64,000 nt of DNA, from assembly GCF_008831285.2 (NCBI RefSeq), contig NC_045145.1:24614802-24678801 (forward strand), given 5' to 3'. Each line of letters starts with the position of its first letter. The first letter of the stretch is position 1. The position numbers and the translations under genes were made by a program. This DNA comes from Nymphaea colorata. Lineage: Eukaryota > Streptophyta > Magnoliopsida > Nymphaeales > Nymphaeaceae. Of this stretch, positions 39,160 to 51,734 are shown one piece after another. The notes under the pieces were generated by a model. The model was not told the DNA's origin. It saw only the letters and a program-made list of their open reading frames with translations, and ran no database searches.

Positions 39160-39427
39160 TTCAAGTGAATGAAAGAAAAAAACAAAAAGATTTTAAGCCA
39201 AGAGAAAGAGGGAGAAAGAGAAAGAAAAAGAGATTTTAAAAAGAAAGAAAGAAAAATTTTAAAGAGAGAAAGAAGGATGTGTGCGTGTGTGTATAAATAT
39301 ATATGTGTGTGTGTGTGTGTACGTGTGCACACATGCGTGTATGAAAATTTATAAAAGAAAGACTTTAAATTTAAGAGAAAGAGAGATAGAAGAAGAAGAT
39401 TTTAGAGAGAGAGAGATAGAGAAATAA

Positions 39428-39489
<62 letters not shown>

Positions 39490-39490
39490 G
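39160..39490. repeat. AG-rich tract with (GT)n and (AT)n microsatellites
   Basis: AGAAAGAGAGA-type sequence at 39160-39275, a (GT)n cluster at 39281-39325, more AG repeats to 39425, and about 27 AT units at 39430-39485. A (TATATG)n run follows at 39565-39595. Confidence 0.9.
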
Positions 39491-39499
39491 TTAGTAAAA

Positions 39500-41210
39500 A
39501 GAAAATATTAGCTCGAAAAGACAGAGAGAGGGAGAGAAAGTGGATTACACATGTACATTTATTTATATGTATATGTATATGTATATGTATATGAAAATTT
39601 ATAAAAGAATATAGTAAATCAAAGAGAAAGAAGGATAAAGAGAGATATTTGTGTACATGTATACATATATAACATGTAACATGTATATATGCATATATAT
39701 ATGAAAATTAAAACCAAGAGAAATGTTAAATGTAAAAATATCAGGAAGAAGTATTTTAACATGTACATATTCGTAAGGGGTTTTTCTGAGGTGGACAAAT
39801 CCCAAGCTCAAAAATCTAGATAATAACAAAGAAATCCCAATTCAAGCACTCATTTTTACCGTTCATTCGCATATTTAAGAAAAAAATCAGTCTACCATGC
39901 ATGAACATCATCTCAAACATGAACGATGCACACATTCAATGAGCAAAGAAATGAAGAATCATATTTCAAAAATAAATGGAGAAATGTAATTTATTTTGTT
40001 TTGATTATACTCCCAGTGCAGTCAAGAGTAGCTCTTGACTGTTGATAGGAGACCCTCAGAGCTCTCTTGCATGACTATAGGAAGATGGCGAAGGAAAATG
40101 AAAATAAAGAAAATGATAGGATGACTACATACTTCTAATGAAAATGGTTTTAGGAAATGAGTCTTCTTCTCCAGTTGATCCTAAAGCTTCATCGAGTGAA
40201 GTTCCAAGGTGTTGAGCATTTCTCTTCGAAAGGTCTCATTGTACTCTCTTGAAGAGTGAAAGTTGGAGAAGCTTGCTTCCAAGGTTGGAGAAGAATAAGA
40301 AGATAAGATGAGAGAAATTGGGAGGGAGAGCTAGGAAAAAAACTTTAAGTCTTCAATTGAGAAAGTACTAGAGGTTTCATAAGGGTTAGCTCATGCCAAG
40401 AGAGAAGATTTTAAAGGTATTTATAGAGAGTTTTGGATCCAAAGCTAAAAATTTTAATTTTTGTAATTTCAACATTATCATGCAAATTCTAAGTATTTTT
40501 GAATTATTATTATTATTTTTTCAAGATAGGTTTTGACCAAGTGAGGTTGGCCCTTACCCCTGAAAAGATCCCTTTGGGGGGTGTGGGCAGGACTAGTGCC
40601 CACACAACAGACTAAAAACCACCTTCTTTTAGTCAAAACAGGGCCTCCAGAGGCTGCAGTCCCGGCCTCGTTACGGCCCAGGCCCATGCAGCCATGATGG
40701 GCTGCTCACATGTGGCCAAGTGAGAGTGCCTGGGGTGGCCGTGTTCTCTAGCTTGAGTGCATGATCTGGCTATGCTCTGCTCGTTCAGAACGTCTGGCAG
40801 TGTGCAGGGCATGTGGAAGAGACGGTGAAATGCCTCCTTATTGGCTTGTTTTAGACCAATAAGGGATGGCTTTGGCCTCCCTCGCTTCCAAAGGGGTTCC
40901 ACACATAAAAAATATAAAAGTCATTTTTGAAAACTCATAGTTTAAAGGGCAAAATTGTCTTATGTTACAAACAGGCCCGATTTCATTTTAGGTGGTTTCG
41001 GGCTCGTTTTAGACCCAAATGGGTTCGCTTGGTTGCAATGCATTCAATTTGACGTACGAGGCTCAGATCAATAATTATTAGATGAGTGGTTTGGGCTCAA
41101 AACATATTTTTAAAGTTTTTGGCATGAGACTGAAACACAAAACAAATAGGAGATCTATGTGTACACGCACGGCACTCAATAGCATCCAAATTTGTTATTA
41201 TAGCATCAAC
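39500..41210. other. No gene seen
   Basis: 40530-40920 is more GC-balanced and has two long minus frames without a recognised family. Its phrases such as GGGTGTGGGCAGGACTAGTG suggest a decayed retroelement, but no diagnostic motif survives. Confidence 0.4.
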
Positions 41211-41600
41211 TTTAGATTTTGAGTTGAAATTCTTGATTTGGATCCAAATTTTGGTTTTGGACATAGTTTGGATCTGAGAGTAGCTTTATGGGTCTGCTTT
41301 CCTAGTTTGGACTTAATTTCATTCGTTGAGCTAAATTGCGGACTTTGGCTTTTTATTTGGGAATAAGGTCTGAATTTTGGATCTAGGACTTTGATTTGGA
41401 TATAAATCTCTATCTAAATTTAGATTTTGGATTTAAACTTGCATTTGGTTCAGATATGGATCTAGAGGTCTGTTTTGGATCCAGGGTCGAGAACTGGATT
41501 TGAATATGAATAAAGAAGTTTTTCTTCGGTCTAGGGTCGAGATTTGAATTTGGATATGGACCAAGAAGTCTTCTTTGGGTTGAGCTTAGGCTAAGGATCC
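41211..41600. repeat. GGATCC/GATTTGG-word repeat tract
   Basis: TTTGGATCCAAATTTTGG, TGGATCTAGAGGTCTG and TCTAGGGTCGAGATTTG words recur irregularly. This looks like the complementary-strand version of the GATCCA tract at 20.4-20.9 kb, so both may come from one element family. Confidence 0.5.
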
Positions 41601-41906
41601 AAATTCGATCCAAATCATTGTAAAATTGGTTGAAATAACTGACAATCTTGTTTGAATAAAATGGAATGCAGTCCTTTGAAAAATTTGAGGTGATAACACC
41701 TAGAAAATGAGAATAATTCTTAAAAGAAGAGTAAACCTAAAAATGTCCAACTAATAATGTTTGATGCGATGAAATTGGTGCTCGTCATTTTTTTTTTATT
41801 GGTGGATGCTTTGGATTAAATTCATTTCATAACTGTCTTTTCTGCTTTATTTTGTACAAACACCTCAGAGAGGCCAAAGCCCTTATCCTTTTCTCTTACC
41901 CCTAGG

Positions 41907-42497
41907 TAGGCCTGGGCACCCAGCCGGGCCGCCACCAGGTACCCGGTACCCGACCCGATCGGGCCCCGGTCTGCCCGGCCCGGCCTGTTTTCATCCTCCT
42001 CCTCCTCCTCCTGTCCCCCATCCTCCTCATCTTTTTCATCCTCCACCCTCCTCCACCTCTTCTTCTTCCCCCTTCCCCCCCTCTGCCTCTCCTTCTTCCC
42101 CCTCGCCCCCCCCCTCCGCCTCCACCTCCTCTGCCTCTCCTTCTTCCCCCTTCCCCCCGTCTGCCTCTCCTTCTTCCTCCACCTCCTCTGCCTCTCCTTC
42201 TTCCCCCTTCCCCCCCTCCGCCTCTCCTTCTTCCTCCACTTCCTCTGCCTCTCCTTCTTACCCCTTCCCCCCTCCGCCTCTCCTTCTTGCTCCACCTCTC
42301 CTTCTTTCTCTTTCCCCCCCTCTGTCTCTCCTTCTTCCTCTTCCTCCTCCTCCGCCTATCCTTCTTCCCCCTCCCCCCCCCGCCTCTCCCATGGTCCGCC
42401 TGGAATAGGGGTGCTCCAGTGGCATCGGGCCCGGCCCGGCCCGGGTTTCGGGCCCAACGGGCCGACCCTGGCTGGCCCGGCCCGATGCCCACCCCTA
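41907..42497. mobile_element. hAT-like GC-rich element filled with a minisatellite
   Basis: The left end TAGGCCTGGGCACCCAGCCG and the right end, read inverted, TAGGGGTGGGCATCGGGCCG are matching terminal repeats of about 24 bases. They are flanked by CCCCTAGG (41899-41906) and CACCTAGG (42498-42505), an 8-bp duplication with one mismatch, fitting hAT elements. Between the ends lies a 400-base pyrimidine minisatellite instead of a transposase. Related GC-rich ends occur at 4.9-5.6, 23.7-24.6, 25.8 and 45.83-45.89 kb. Confidence 0.7.
41995..42400. repeat. Pyrimidine minisatellite (CCTCTGCCTCTCCTTCTTCC units)
   Basis: Almost purely C and T on the plus strand for 400 bases. Imperfect units contain CTCTGCCTCTCCTTCTT followed by C-runs, with spacing of about 25-45 bases. 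The long Gly/Arg/Lys/Glu frames on the minus strand (for example 211 codons ending at 41902) are products of this composition, not genes. Such a mirror-rich tract could form triplex DNA. Confidence 0.9.
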
Positions 42498-42509
42498 CAC
42501 CTAGGGTCT

Positions 42510-43090
42510 CGTAACCTGGGTGGGAGCAGTATTGCATGTCAATTGGACTTACACACGCCTATCAGTTCAGACAACTATGTCATGCTGCTTATAACCGTAA
42601 CATATTTTTAAAGTTATTGGTATTTGGATTTTTTTAGTGTTTAAAAGCAAAAAAAAAGGGTAATGCTGAGATACAACTAAAACAAATATTTTTCTTAAAA
42701 AAAAATCACTGTCTGGAAAAAAACATAAGGGAGGCCACTATTGATTTCTTCTTGATTCCTTAGTTGGGATTTTAAGACAAAGAAGAAGATATGAGGCATG
42801 TGAAGAAGAAGAAGAAGGTAGGTGGAACCACACAAAAGTGGACACCTTAACTGTTAGTTATGACGAAAATGAAAGGAGAAAAATTGGCTTTCTAGATATC
42901 GGTGTGCGCCACGATATATAATTGACAAACAAAGCAGTGCATTGCATGAAATTCGCTTTCTGTGTCTTTCTTAATGGAAAAGTACTTCAAATAAAATATT
43001 ATTGGTTAGAGTGACCATGGGCCCAGCATATATCTGGCACCACTTTCAGGACTTGATTTAGGAATTTTTTTTAGTTTCATTTTATTATAT
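42510..43090. other. No gene seen
   Basis: AT-rich sequence with a GAAGAAGAAGAAG run near 42800. No recognisable protein or repeat ends. Confidence 0.5.
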
Positions 43091-43092
43091 TG

Positions 43093-43275
43093 TTAGTTGG
43101 TGCAATGGTTGGGGTGGGGGCAGGTAGGCGAGTTCTTGTTTCAAAGTCCCATAGCATCAACCTTCTGTACTATATAAGGGGACCACCAACATGCAAGTTA
43201 AAGCACCATGAGGATAAGGGGTTGGGTGGGATTCGTCTTTCCGGTTGTGTGTAATTTTTTTTGTCAAAAAAAAAA
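43093..43275 (+). mobile_element. Probable tRNA-derived SINE
   Basis: TTGGTGCAATGGTTGGGG resembles a Pol III A box (TRGYNNARNNG) and TTGTTTCAAAGTCCC, about 35 bases on, a degenerate B box (GGTTCGANTCC). The unit ends about 180 bases later in a T-rich run (GTGTGTAATTTTTTTTGTC), as plant SINEs do. Flanking duplications were not identified. Confidence 0.5.
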
Positions 43276-44550
43276 ATACTAAAATTCATAATGATAAATT
43301 TCTGGGAGGGAAAAGCAGCATCACCTGACCCAACTAATGCTGATCCTTGAGACACTTATCAAAAAGCGTTTAAAGCGGAAGCTTTCCCTTCTATTTTTTG
43401 CCCTAATTTCTACAACTACAGGTGTCGGAGCTGGTTATATGTGCATGCTGGAGCACAATTCTTTTTTTTTGTGCCAGCATGCTCATGATTAAAATGCTCA
43501 TTGTCAATAGAAAAAAGTGAACTTTTCGTAGGTATGAAGAAGGAAATCGAAAAAAGTTAAAACACCAAAAAGAACATTTTTTTAAAAATTTCCAAAATAC
43601 CTTAACTCCTTCCTTTTTTTTGTGCATATGTCTTCCATGCACCGAGTGGTCCACACAATTCACTCTTTTTATGTGTTGGTAAGCAAATTGCAAATGGGCT
43701 CCAGTTCTATTGTTTTTTACAGCTCCAAATCTAAACTAAATCCATATATATATATATAATCCAATTTTTAAAAATTTTAATTTAACATATATAAAAAATT
43801 TGAAAAATTATATATCGACCCCAGTTAAAATTATGAAACTATAGTTCAGCTCCTATCATGAAAAAATTCTAGCTGTACCTTTGAACCCACATAGGTACTT
43901 AATGAACTGTACGTTTCACCACTATCTGGAAAATGAAAAGCATCTTGAGAAATATAGCCATCTTCTACAACTTGTTAGGCAAATGTTAACTTTGAATTTC
44001 TATAACTGCCTTTAGCATATTTTATATGTTAAATCTCATAATTTAAGTTATTTTTTATTGAATTCAAAGGCAGTATACTTGTACGTTGTGACGAAAAAAA
44101 ACACGTAAATTAATCTATGTTCTAAAATGTAAAACGTACTTCAGAATTTTAATTAAATCAACGGTTCTGCAGCCTTAATGTACTGTTCTTACGTAATCAG
44201 TGCAGTCATGAAATTGCAATGGTACAACCACTTCGTAGAGAACCAAATCCAAGGAGCACTCTAGTATTTTATGCTTGTTCATCACTGCCCAATTGAATCA
44301 TCCAGATTCCAGATGGATTTAATTTTGAAATTTGTTTTCCACATTCAACCTCGAAAGATACAAATTTATAGATATGAAAAAAAAAACGAGAGACTGGGTA
44401 CATGAGAATTTCGAATTAGCAAATTTAATTGTTCGAAATTTATCAAAATATGATAGGGTCATGAAATTCAATCCATGTCCAAAAATTGATTCTAGACACA
44501 CCCTTTTAATTTCGTCCGTGGAGAGAGAGAAAGAGACAGAGATAGAGTGT
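43276..44550. other. No gene; small repeat unit
   Basis: 43725-43885 (ACAGCTCCAAATCTAAAC ... TCTAGCTGTACC) shares AAATTATGAAACTATAGTT and CTCATGAAAAAATT phrases with 27.82-27.96 kb, so both are copies of one small element. The rest is AT-rich. Confidence 0.5.
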
Positions 44551-44554
44551 GCAT

Positions 44555-44990
<436 letters not shown>

Positions 44991-45830
44991 TCACTGCCTA
45001 TCTTAACATTATGCGATGGTTGGATCTGGTTAATGGATTCAATATGTACTTTCACAATTGAGTACAAATTCGACTCTAAAGTCCAGAAAATTATTTGTAA
45101 CTACTGTTTATTGATACCCAATATCAAAGGAAAATTTGATTCAAGATCATACAGGTAAATTACGTTTGCATAATGAAATAATATAAACAAAGGATTCACA
45201 AGAAATCTGATGAACCTTAAAAAGGGAACTCTAAGAGATGTAGCCTTTGATTGGGGGATCTTTCCACCTGATTTATTTAGCTGCAAGTAAATTAATAAAT
45301 TTAATTCTTGTTTAGCACGACTTAATAAAAAAATGAATGATTGAGTATTATAAACATGTTCACCATATGGAAGAGAAAAGTATGTCGGACCACCACTGAT
45401 GGGAAAGAAGCAGCAATTTTAAGCTCTCAAAGTCTTTGGTTCAGTTGTACCTGATACTCGTGTTTAAAATCTTCTCATAAAAAAAAAAGATTTCAAGTGA
45501 GAAGAGTATACTTTTCTAAGCTACAAATCCAAACACAAAGGGTTTCTACGTCCCAACCATAAAACCAACAAAATTCTTGTGTAACGAATGTAGTGTTTAA
45601 CGAAACCAAGTTCCCTTCTCAAATGGCCTTCTCTAAGATCAACTTGTGACCTCAAGATAGTGAACCTGTTCCTATTTGGTCCCTACCACTACCTTGGATC
45701 TGTTACCTATTGACGTAAAAAAATATATATATATAAAATAAAAAATTTGAATATAAAATATATTTTTAATAATAAAATATATATTATTATTAAATAAAAA
45801 TTAAAAATTAAAAAAATAATCAGGCGGGCC
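44991..45830. other. No gene seen
   Basis: AT-rich sequence with no recognisable protein. A GC-rich fragment (CGGGCCTGGCCCCAACAGGCC, ACCGGGTACCCG) of the terminal-repeat family begins near 45825. Confidence 0.5.
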
Positions 45831-45924
45831 TGGCCCCAACAGGCCGAATACCGGGTACCCGTTAGGACCCGGGCCCGTTGCTGAGGCTTAATCACCAAAG
45901 CCTGATCACTACATAACGTAGGAT

Positions 45925-47660
45925 GATCAAGCATGCCAAAACCGATCCTCATTGGGTAGATGCATGCCCTAAAGCTCCTTGCTTATGACCAAACATGAAC
46001 TCTTGTGTTGCATTCATAGAAGCAAAATGTGGTCAGATGCAAATGGATAAGATAAAGCACAAAGTGGACAGATTTCTTGAGCACTACAAGGCTCGTCTTA
46101 TAGCGAAAGGATAGAAGGTGTGCTACTTTGAGACATTTAGTCCGGTAGAGAAGCCCAAAATCATCAAAACATGAACTCTTGTGTTGCATTCATAGAAGCA
46201 AAATGTGGTCAGCTGCAAATGGATTTTCAAGATAAAGCACAAAGCGGACAGATTTCTTGAGCACTACAAGGCTCGTCTTATAGCGAAAGGATAGAAGGAG
46301 TGCTACTTTGAGACATTTAGTCCGGTAGAGAAGCCCAAAATCATCAAAACATGAACTCTTGTGTTGCATTCATAGAAGCAAAATGTGGTCAGCTGCAAAT
46401 GGATTTTCAAGATAAAGAACAAAGCGGACAGATTTCTTGAGCACTACAAGGCTCGTCTTATAGCGAAAGGATAGAAGGAGTGCTACTTTGAGACATTTAG
46501 TCCGGTAGAGAAGCCCAAAATCATCAAAACATGAACTCTTGTGTTGCATTCATAGAAGCAAAATGTGGTCAGCTGCAAATGGATTTTCAAGATAAAGAAC
46601 AAAGCGGACAGATTTCTTGAGCACTACAAGGCTCGTCTTATAGCGAAAGGATAGAAGGAGTGCTACTTTGAGACATTTACTCCGGTAGAGAAGCCCAAAA
46701 TCATCAAAACTGTTCTTCACCTGGTGATCTCATTTAACTGGAATGTTCATCAGCTCAATGTCCACAATGTGTTTCTCAATTTAGAGGTAAATAAAGATAC
46801 CTAAATGGAGAAACCACAAGGATTTGGACAAGGCACCAAACTCATCTGCAGGCTACAAAAAGACGTTTACTATCTCAAACAAGCCCGAAAGACTTGGGAA
46901 CAAAAGCTGAGTTAGTCTCTCATTACATGTGGATTTGTTGTCTCAAAAGTTGGCACTTCACTCTTCGTTTTCAAGAAAGGAAACACACACATATATATTC
47001 TACTATATGTGGATGACATTCTGATAATAGTTCTTATCATGTAACCTTGATTTACAAATTCAGCAGCATTTTGCTCTCAGAACTAAAACTATTTTTTTAG
47101 GTACTCATGCCACTTACTTATTAAGAGGACTCTTTCTATCCCAACAACATTATTTTCTTAGGAGACCCAGATTCTGAAAGAAAGAACAAGAAGAAGAGAA
47201 TAATACCAATATGGAAGAGAATTATTGCTTCCCAAACAATATGGAATTCTCTTGCAGTAATCTCTTTTACAGGACTAAGATGGTGGGGGCCAAATCATCC
47301 TTAATTTATACCAATGACATCAAGTCGCATTTTGGGTCAAGGTGATGCTGCTCCATATCATAATACCATTGAATACCATTGGTGCCCTTCAATATTTGAC
47401 ATTGACTAGACCAGACTTCATGTATGCAATCAATAAGGTTTGCCAATATATGCACAGGCCAATACATGACCAATGGGTAGTAGTAAAAAGAATTCTTCAC
47501 TCTATTGGAAAGGAACAATTCAATATGGATTACTTCTACAACCCATCAATTCCTATCCTTATATGTCTGCACATCCTATATTTCATAATTGAAGCAAACA
47601 TGTAAAATTGGATGTTCACTTTATCAGAGGTCGCATCTCTAAAAGTTGATGCGATCCTTT
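45925..47660 (+). mobile_element. Ty1-copia relic with internal amplification (copia 3)
   Basis: The RT entry region reads KTDPHWVDAM (45.93 kb), then four tandem copies of the KWIFKIKHKADRFLEHYKAR block. Unique RT follows from 46709: VLHLVISFNWNVHQLNVHNV, EKPQGFGQGTKLICRLQKDV, and the catalytic LLYVDDILII near 47005-47026. After a degenerate stretch, [20 protein letters not shown] and [11 protein letters not shown] (47.39-47.52 kb) mark the RT/RNase H boundary. Stops are frequent (for example KG followed by TAG in every tandem unit). Gag, integrase, RNase H core and LTRs were not found. Confidence 0.9.
45993..46708 (+). repeat. Four tandem 180-bp units inside copia RT
   Basis: Units start at 45993, 46169, 46349 and 46529, each with ACATGAACTCTTGTG. 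The last three are exactly 180 bases (60 codons); the first is 176, from a 4-base deletion at GGATAAGATAAAG. Units 3 and 4 share GATAAAGAAC against GATAAAGCAC in units 1 and 2. Unit 1 also differs at CAGATGC and AAGTGGAC. Unit 4 ends ATTTACTCCGG where the others have ATTTAGTCCGG. The very high identity of units 2-4 points to recent unequal exchange. Confidence 0.97.
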
Positions 47661-47664
47661 TGCA

Positions 47665-49260
47665 AGTTTATTAATCAGTGTGTTGATGCGAAAAGATGCT
47701 GAAGGTGCACAGACCTGTGATGCTGAAGGAACTGTTTCTGTGCTGTAATGGTTTTTGGAGGTGAGATTGCAGATTTAAATACTAGCTCGGTCTGCAAAGC
47801 AATGGATTTTGCCACCCCAGAGAAAATGGGCTCACTGCAGTCCAAGTTAAGCAGTGGGTACGTTAAACTTCTTATTGCCATTGATGGAACTATCCTTATA
47901 GAATCAGCAACTAGAAATTAAAGAAAGGGGGAGACCTGCTGCAACTATGTACAAAGAGAGAGAGAGAGAGAGAGAGAGAGAAGGCCAAGAAATATTGTGT
48001 CTATATATATATATATATATATGTATACACTCTCTCTCTCTCTCTTAAGTACCCATACCCCTTGTATTCTGGTTCACAAAAAAAACTCTTAATGGCATTA
48101 GGGATGGGGTGTAATGATTTGAGACATTTTTTGATCTCAATTATTGGCTTGCTTGACTAAGGGAGGGGAAGCTCAACTAACTTTCTTCTACCTGTTAGCC
48201 CGTGCATCAGGTTGTATTGTATATCTTCAAGGATGGGCCTCCCATGAGCCATTTGTCTGCAGCAATCCATGGTTTGGTCATAGTACTACCATATTGCGGC
48301 ACTTCTAGCTGCACCTTCAGTCCATGGAAAAGGGTGGCAGGCTGAAACCCATTTTGAGAGTAAAACAATGCTAAATTTTTTTGCCAAAAAAAGATAATTT
48401 ATTTGAAAACAAATTTATTACGTTCTTTGTTGTGTTTATTTTAGATGGTCAAAACAACATGTTTTGTTAAATGCTCCCATTCTTTGGTGTGTTTTTAAAA
48501 AAATTTCGTTAATCTTGGGCAAGCAGATAGTTGTTTGCATTTAGTATTAATAAGGTAGACTTAGTTTGTAAAGCATTCATACGTCAAGAGCAAGCTCTGC
48601 TATGAGAAAATATATATTATTTTAATTTATTATCTGGTAATTTATAAAGCTTACACCTTCAGATACAAATCTTTATTGCATGCCTTCATTGGCATTGTTT
48701 GGTTTTGTTTTACTCTTTTTTTCTTACTCTTTTCTTGTGAGATCCAACTTCGATTGCCTGCACATTGGAAGAATCGAATATTTCTTCGTGTATCTATCCA
48801 TTTGCCAACCTTCTTGTAATTGGCCTGATACTGCCCCTCTTATCTAATCTCATGCAGCCTTTGTTGGAACATCTATTGTCAATAAACATGTTTATCCAAT
48901 TTTTTCTCTTTACAAACTTGTCTTTTTCGGACCAGTCGGAACTCGGACTGATCATTTTTACCTAGCCTAGTAGTCCAGCCAGCTATGGACTTGGGTCAAA
49001 TAGCACATGTTGCTTCAACAGGAGCCTTGCTTACCTGGCTGGATCATACTTAAGACCTTCAAATTAAAGCGGGTCAGAGTTTATTACTCTAGATGTGTCT
49101 CTAGGTACAAAATACTAAGGATATGCCTGACCTCAGCCTGACTATCGGGAAAGCAGTAAATCTCCAAGCATCATCCAGGGTTCTGAATGTTGAGTCTCTT
49201 GATGCTTTAGAAACTTACCCAGTTCCTGTTTTGATCTGTTAGGCCTGAGCGAGCTCTAAA
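47665..49260. other. No gene; microsatellites
   Basis: (GA)n at 47953-47981, (TA)n at 48001-48022 and (CT)n at 48030-48045, followed by the dispersed repeat at 48085-48165. Otherwise AT-rich without recognisable proteins. Confidence 0.5.
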
Positions 49261-49775
49261 TCACGGCCACAACATGCCTCAATTCTGAACTAACCTAGCC
49301 TGGCTAGTGCCACTTGATCTTGCTCTGTTGCCACTTGATCTTGCTCTGTTGCGGTGGAAAGCCATGACAGGGAGCAGCATGGTGAGGTTTGGCAATCTAG
49401 ACAATCCCTTGTCTGCGGACCTTTCTTGGATGATCAGCCGGAAACAGGGAGCTCCCCTACACGTGCTCTGTTGATGGACAATGAGACCAAAGGGAAACTC
49501 TGGCCACACGCCAAGGAGGACAGCTCCAACTCGACCTCGATAACCAGATACATATCTTGGGCAAAGGAGTGTAATATCACTATGAGTCACCTTGAGGAGA
49601 ACTACAGGCCTTGTTGAACCGGACCATGGTGGCCAACATGTAGTGGGGGGTCAAGCCCGTGCAATGTCCCAAGGGAGAGTACTCGGACCAGGAGGCTAAA
49701 ATTCCCATGTGGCCAGGATTGGAGAGAACTGAACCTTGGGCATAACTTGAGGGGTGGTGACACAGTGGATTCTCT

Positions 49776-50015
49776 GACATGCTCAAAGCATGAAGTTGTC
49801 AGGACAAAGGAGGAGAACTAGACTCATGCCCGGCAAGACACTGACCAGGTTTCGAGCTGGAGCAGGGATAGAGAACCCATGTTGGTCTTTTCAAGCAGAA
49901 AATGCAGTCGATGTTGCCCACGCTAGCCACGGCCAGCGACTGCATACCAACCGAGGAGGGCATTTCGCCACTAGTGGACCCAAGGAATGCCCTCAGCCAG
50001 TCATTATGGCATTGA
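49776..50015 (+). repeat. Left arm of a 240-bp inverted repeat (gag segment)
   Basis: From ATGCTCAAAGCATGAAG through GGACAAAGGAGGAGAACTAG, GCGACTGCATACCAACCGAG and GGACCCAAGGAATGCC, this matches the reverse complement of 52878-53105 with scattered differences and a few indels. It encodes gag-like sequence. Confidence 0.85.
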
Positions 50016-51734
50016 CTCCTAAGGAGAGGAAAATGTAGGTTCTGCTGCATTAGAGCTCTGCCGGTTCAGCGACGGTTGGTTTATGCTGTTGGGCAGGGTA
50101 GGGCAGCAGATTGCCGGTCTTCTTTGCCATTCGTCGGAGAACCCTTTCATTGTTCCGTGATCGCCGGTTGTTGCTGACCTTCGCGGCTTGTCCGACGCCC
50201 TGTAGTCACCGTTTTCCAGCCGCTGTGTGTTGTTGGTACAGTTGAACACTTCACCTGATCTGCGATGGTAGACCGTTGGTGCCGAGGCATACCTTCTTCG
50301 GTAGAAATCATCACAGCTGCCGTCCAATCGCCTGAAAACTCCTGCAGTCCACCGGAAGTTGAAGCGTCGGGGGACAGGAGGCTGATGCCTTCCTGTGAGC
50401 GCCCTTCTGGTCGAACCGGTTCGGTAGAACATTAATGCAGCTGATTTGGTCGTTTCGTCCCAAGTCTTACCAAAAACCGGCAGGAGTAAGCCCGACCCAC
50501 TACAACGATCTAACCCAAAAAGGAAGTGTTGGTTCGGGCTTTGGATTTATAAACTACTAAAACCCGGCCCATGGTACTTGTTTCAGACCCGTGTCTAGGA
50601 AGCTTGTGTCACGCAGTGTCCCACTGTCACGCCCTGCCATGCACAAGGATGTGTCCCGCATGGAGAGATTTTGGCTATGTCAACATGGTTTGTCTGTGTC
50701 CGGCAATAGGAAGGTGTCCCACCCACGACTGGTGTTGAACATGTTTCACTCAACCAAACAAGGCTGAGTTCTTCTTGGATGCACCTGGCCGAGTGCTGGG
50801 CCGACTTCGGCCATCCTGGTTGAAGTTCTTGAATTCCCAAGGCCTATAGCTTGCCCGTGGTTGGATGCTTGCATCAAAGTGATGCCCGGCCTGATGTCGT
50901 CCCAATGTTAACCTCCTTATCAATCGAGAGGCCCTTTGCAAATGAAGCAAGAGGCTGCCCTTGCCTGGGCCGGTAGTGATGAGCCTCGCAGCCATGCCTC
51001 TGTGCACCGGCATTATCGTCGTTGCCCCGTCATCCTGGCTGGCCAAGGGTTGGGTCACATCAGATGCACCCCTCTTAAAATGGAGCCTACTCTTAGGCTC
51101 CTTGAGTCTCACCTATCACCGTGACGGCGAGCACTTCCCAAGGAAGACGGAGCTCTTTCGCAGCCATTGTGTTTTGGTTTCCTACAATCTTGCCCTTGCT
51201 GCGGCTGCGTTTTTTCCTCTGGATCATGCCAAAAATGAATATTGTTGGATTCTGTTTGGGGCAGCTTCGTTCATTCTTCATGAAACCTGCACCCTCCGGT
51301 TGTGTCCTCTTTTGACAGAATTTTGGTAGGAGGACTAAACATTGGCATGCCTCCGTCTTTTTCCAGCTCTTGCCCCATGCTAGCCATCTTCAGTCGATTG
51401 TCTTGGGTGGGATCGGGCCACCTGATACGACACCCAAGGATGGTGCAGCTATTTTCCTCGGTGTGCTGGTCTGAGAAACTGATAGAGTACCTTGCTGCTC
51501 ATGTGGAAGGCAGGGAATCTAGTTTAGCCAAATTTTTGTCACAGCTCACGTAGTCCCCCCGTGGTCGCAGTTGTCCTTGCTGGTCCCAGTCGTTAGGCTC
51601 CCGATGTCCCCTTTGCGACTCACATGCCTGTTCTGGCCGTTTGCTGTTTCACCTTGAGAATGGAGGTGTTGATCTTCTCTACGCTGCTGTGGGCAAGAGT
51701 AGATCAGTCTAGGTTTGGCCCATTGAAATTGAAC

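Noticed and set aside
41822-42537. Long minus-strand frames of 157 and 211 codons rich in Gly, Arg, Lys and Glu
   Set aside because: They are produced by the CT minisatellite, overlap each other in different frames and have no domain; not genes.
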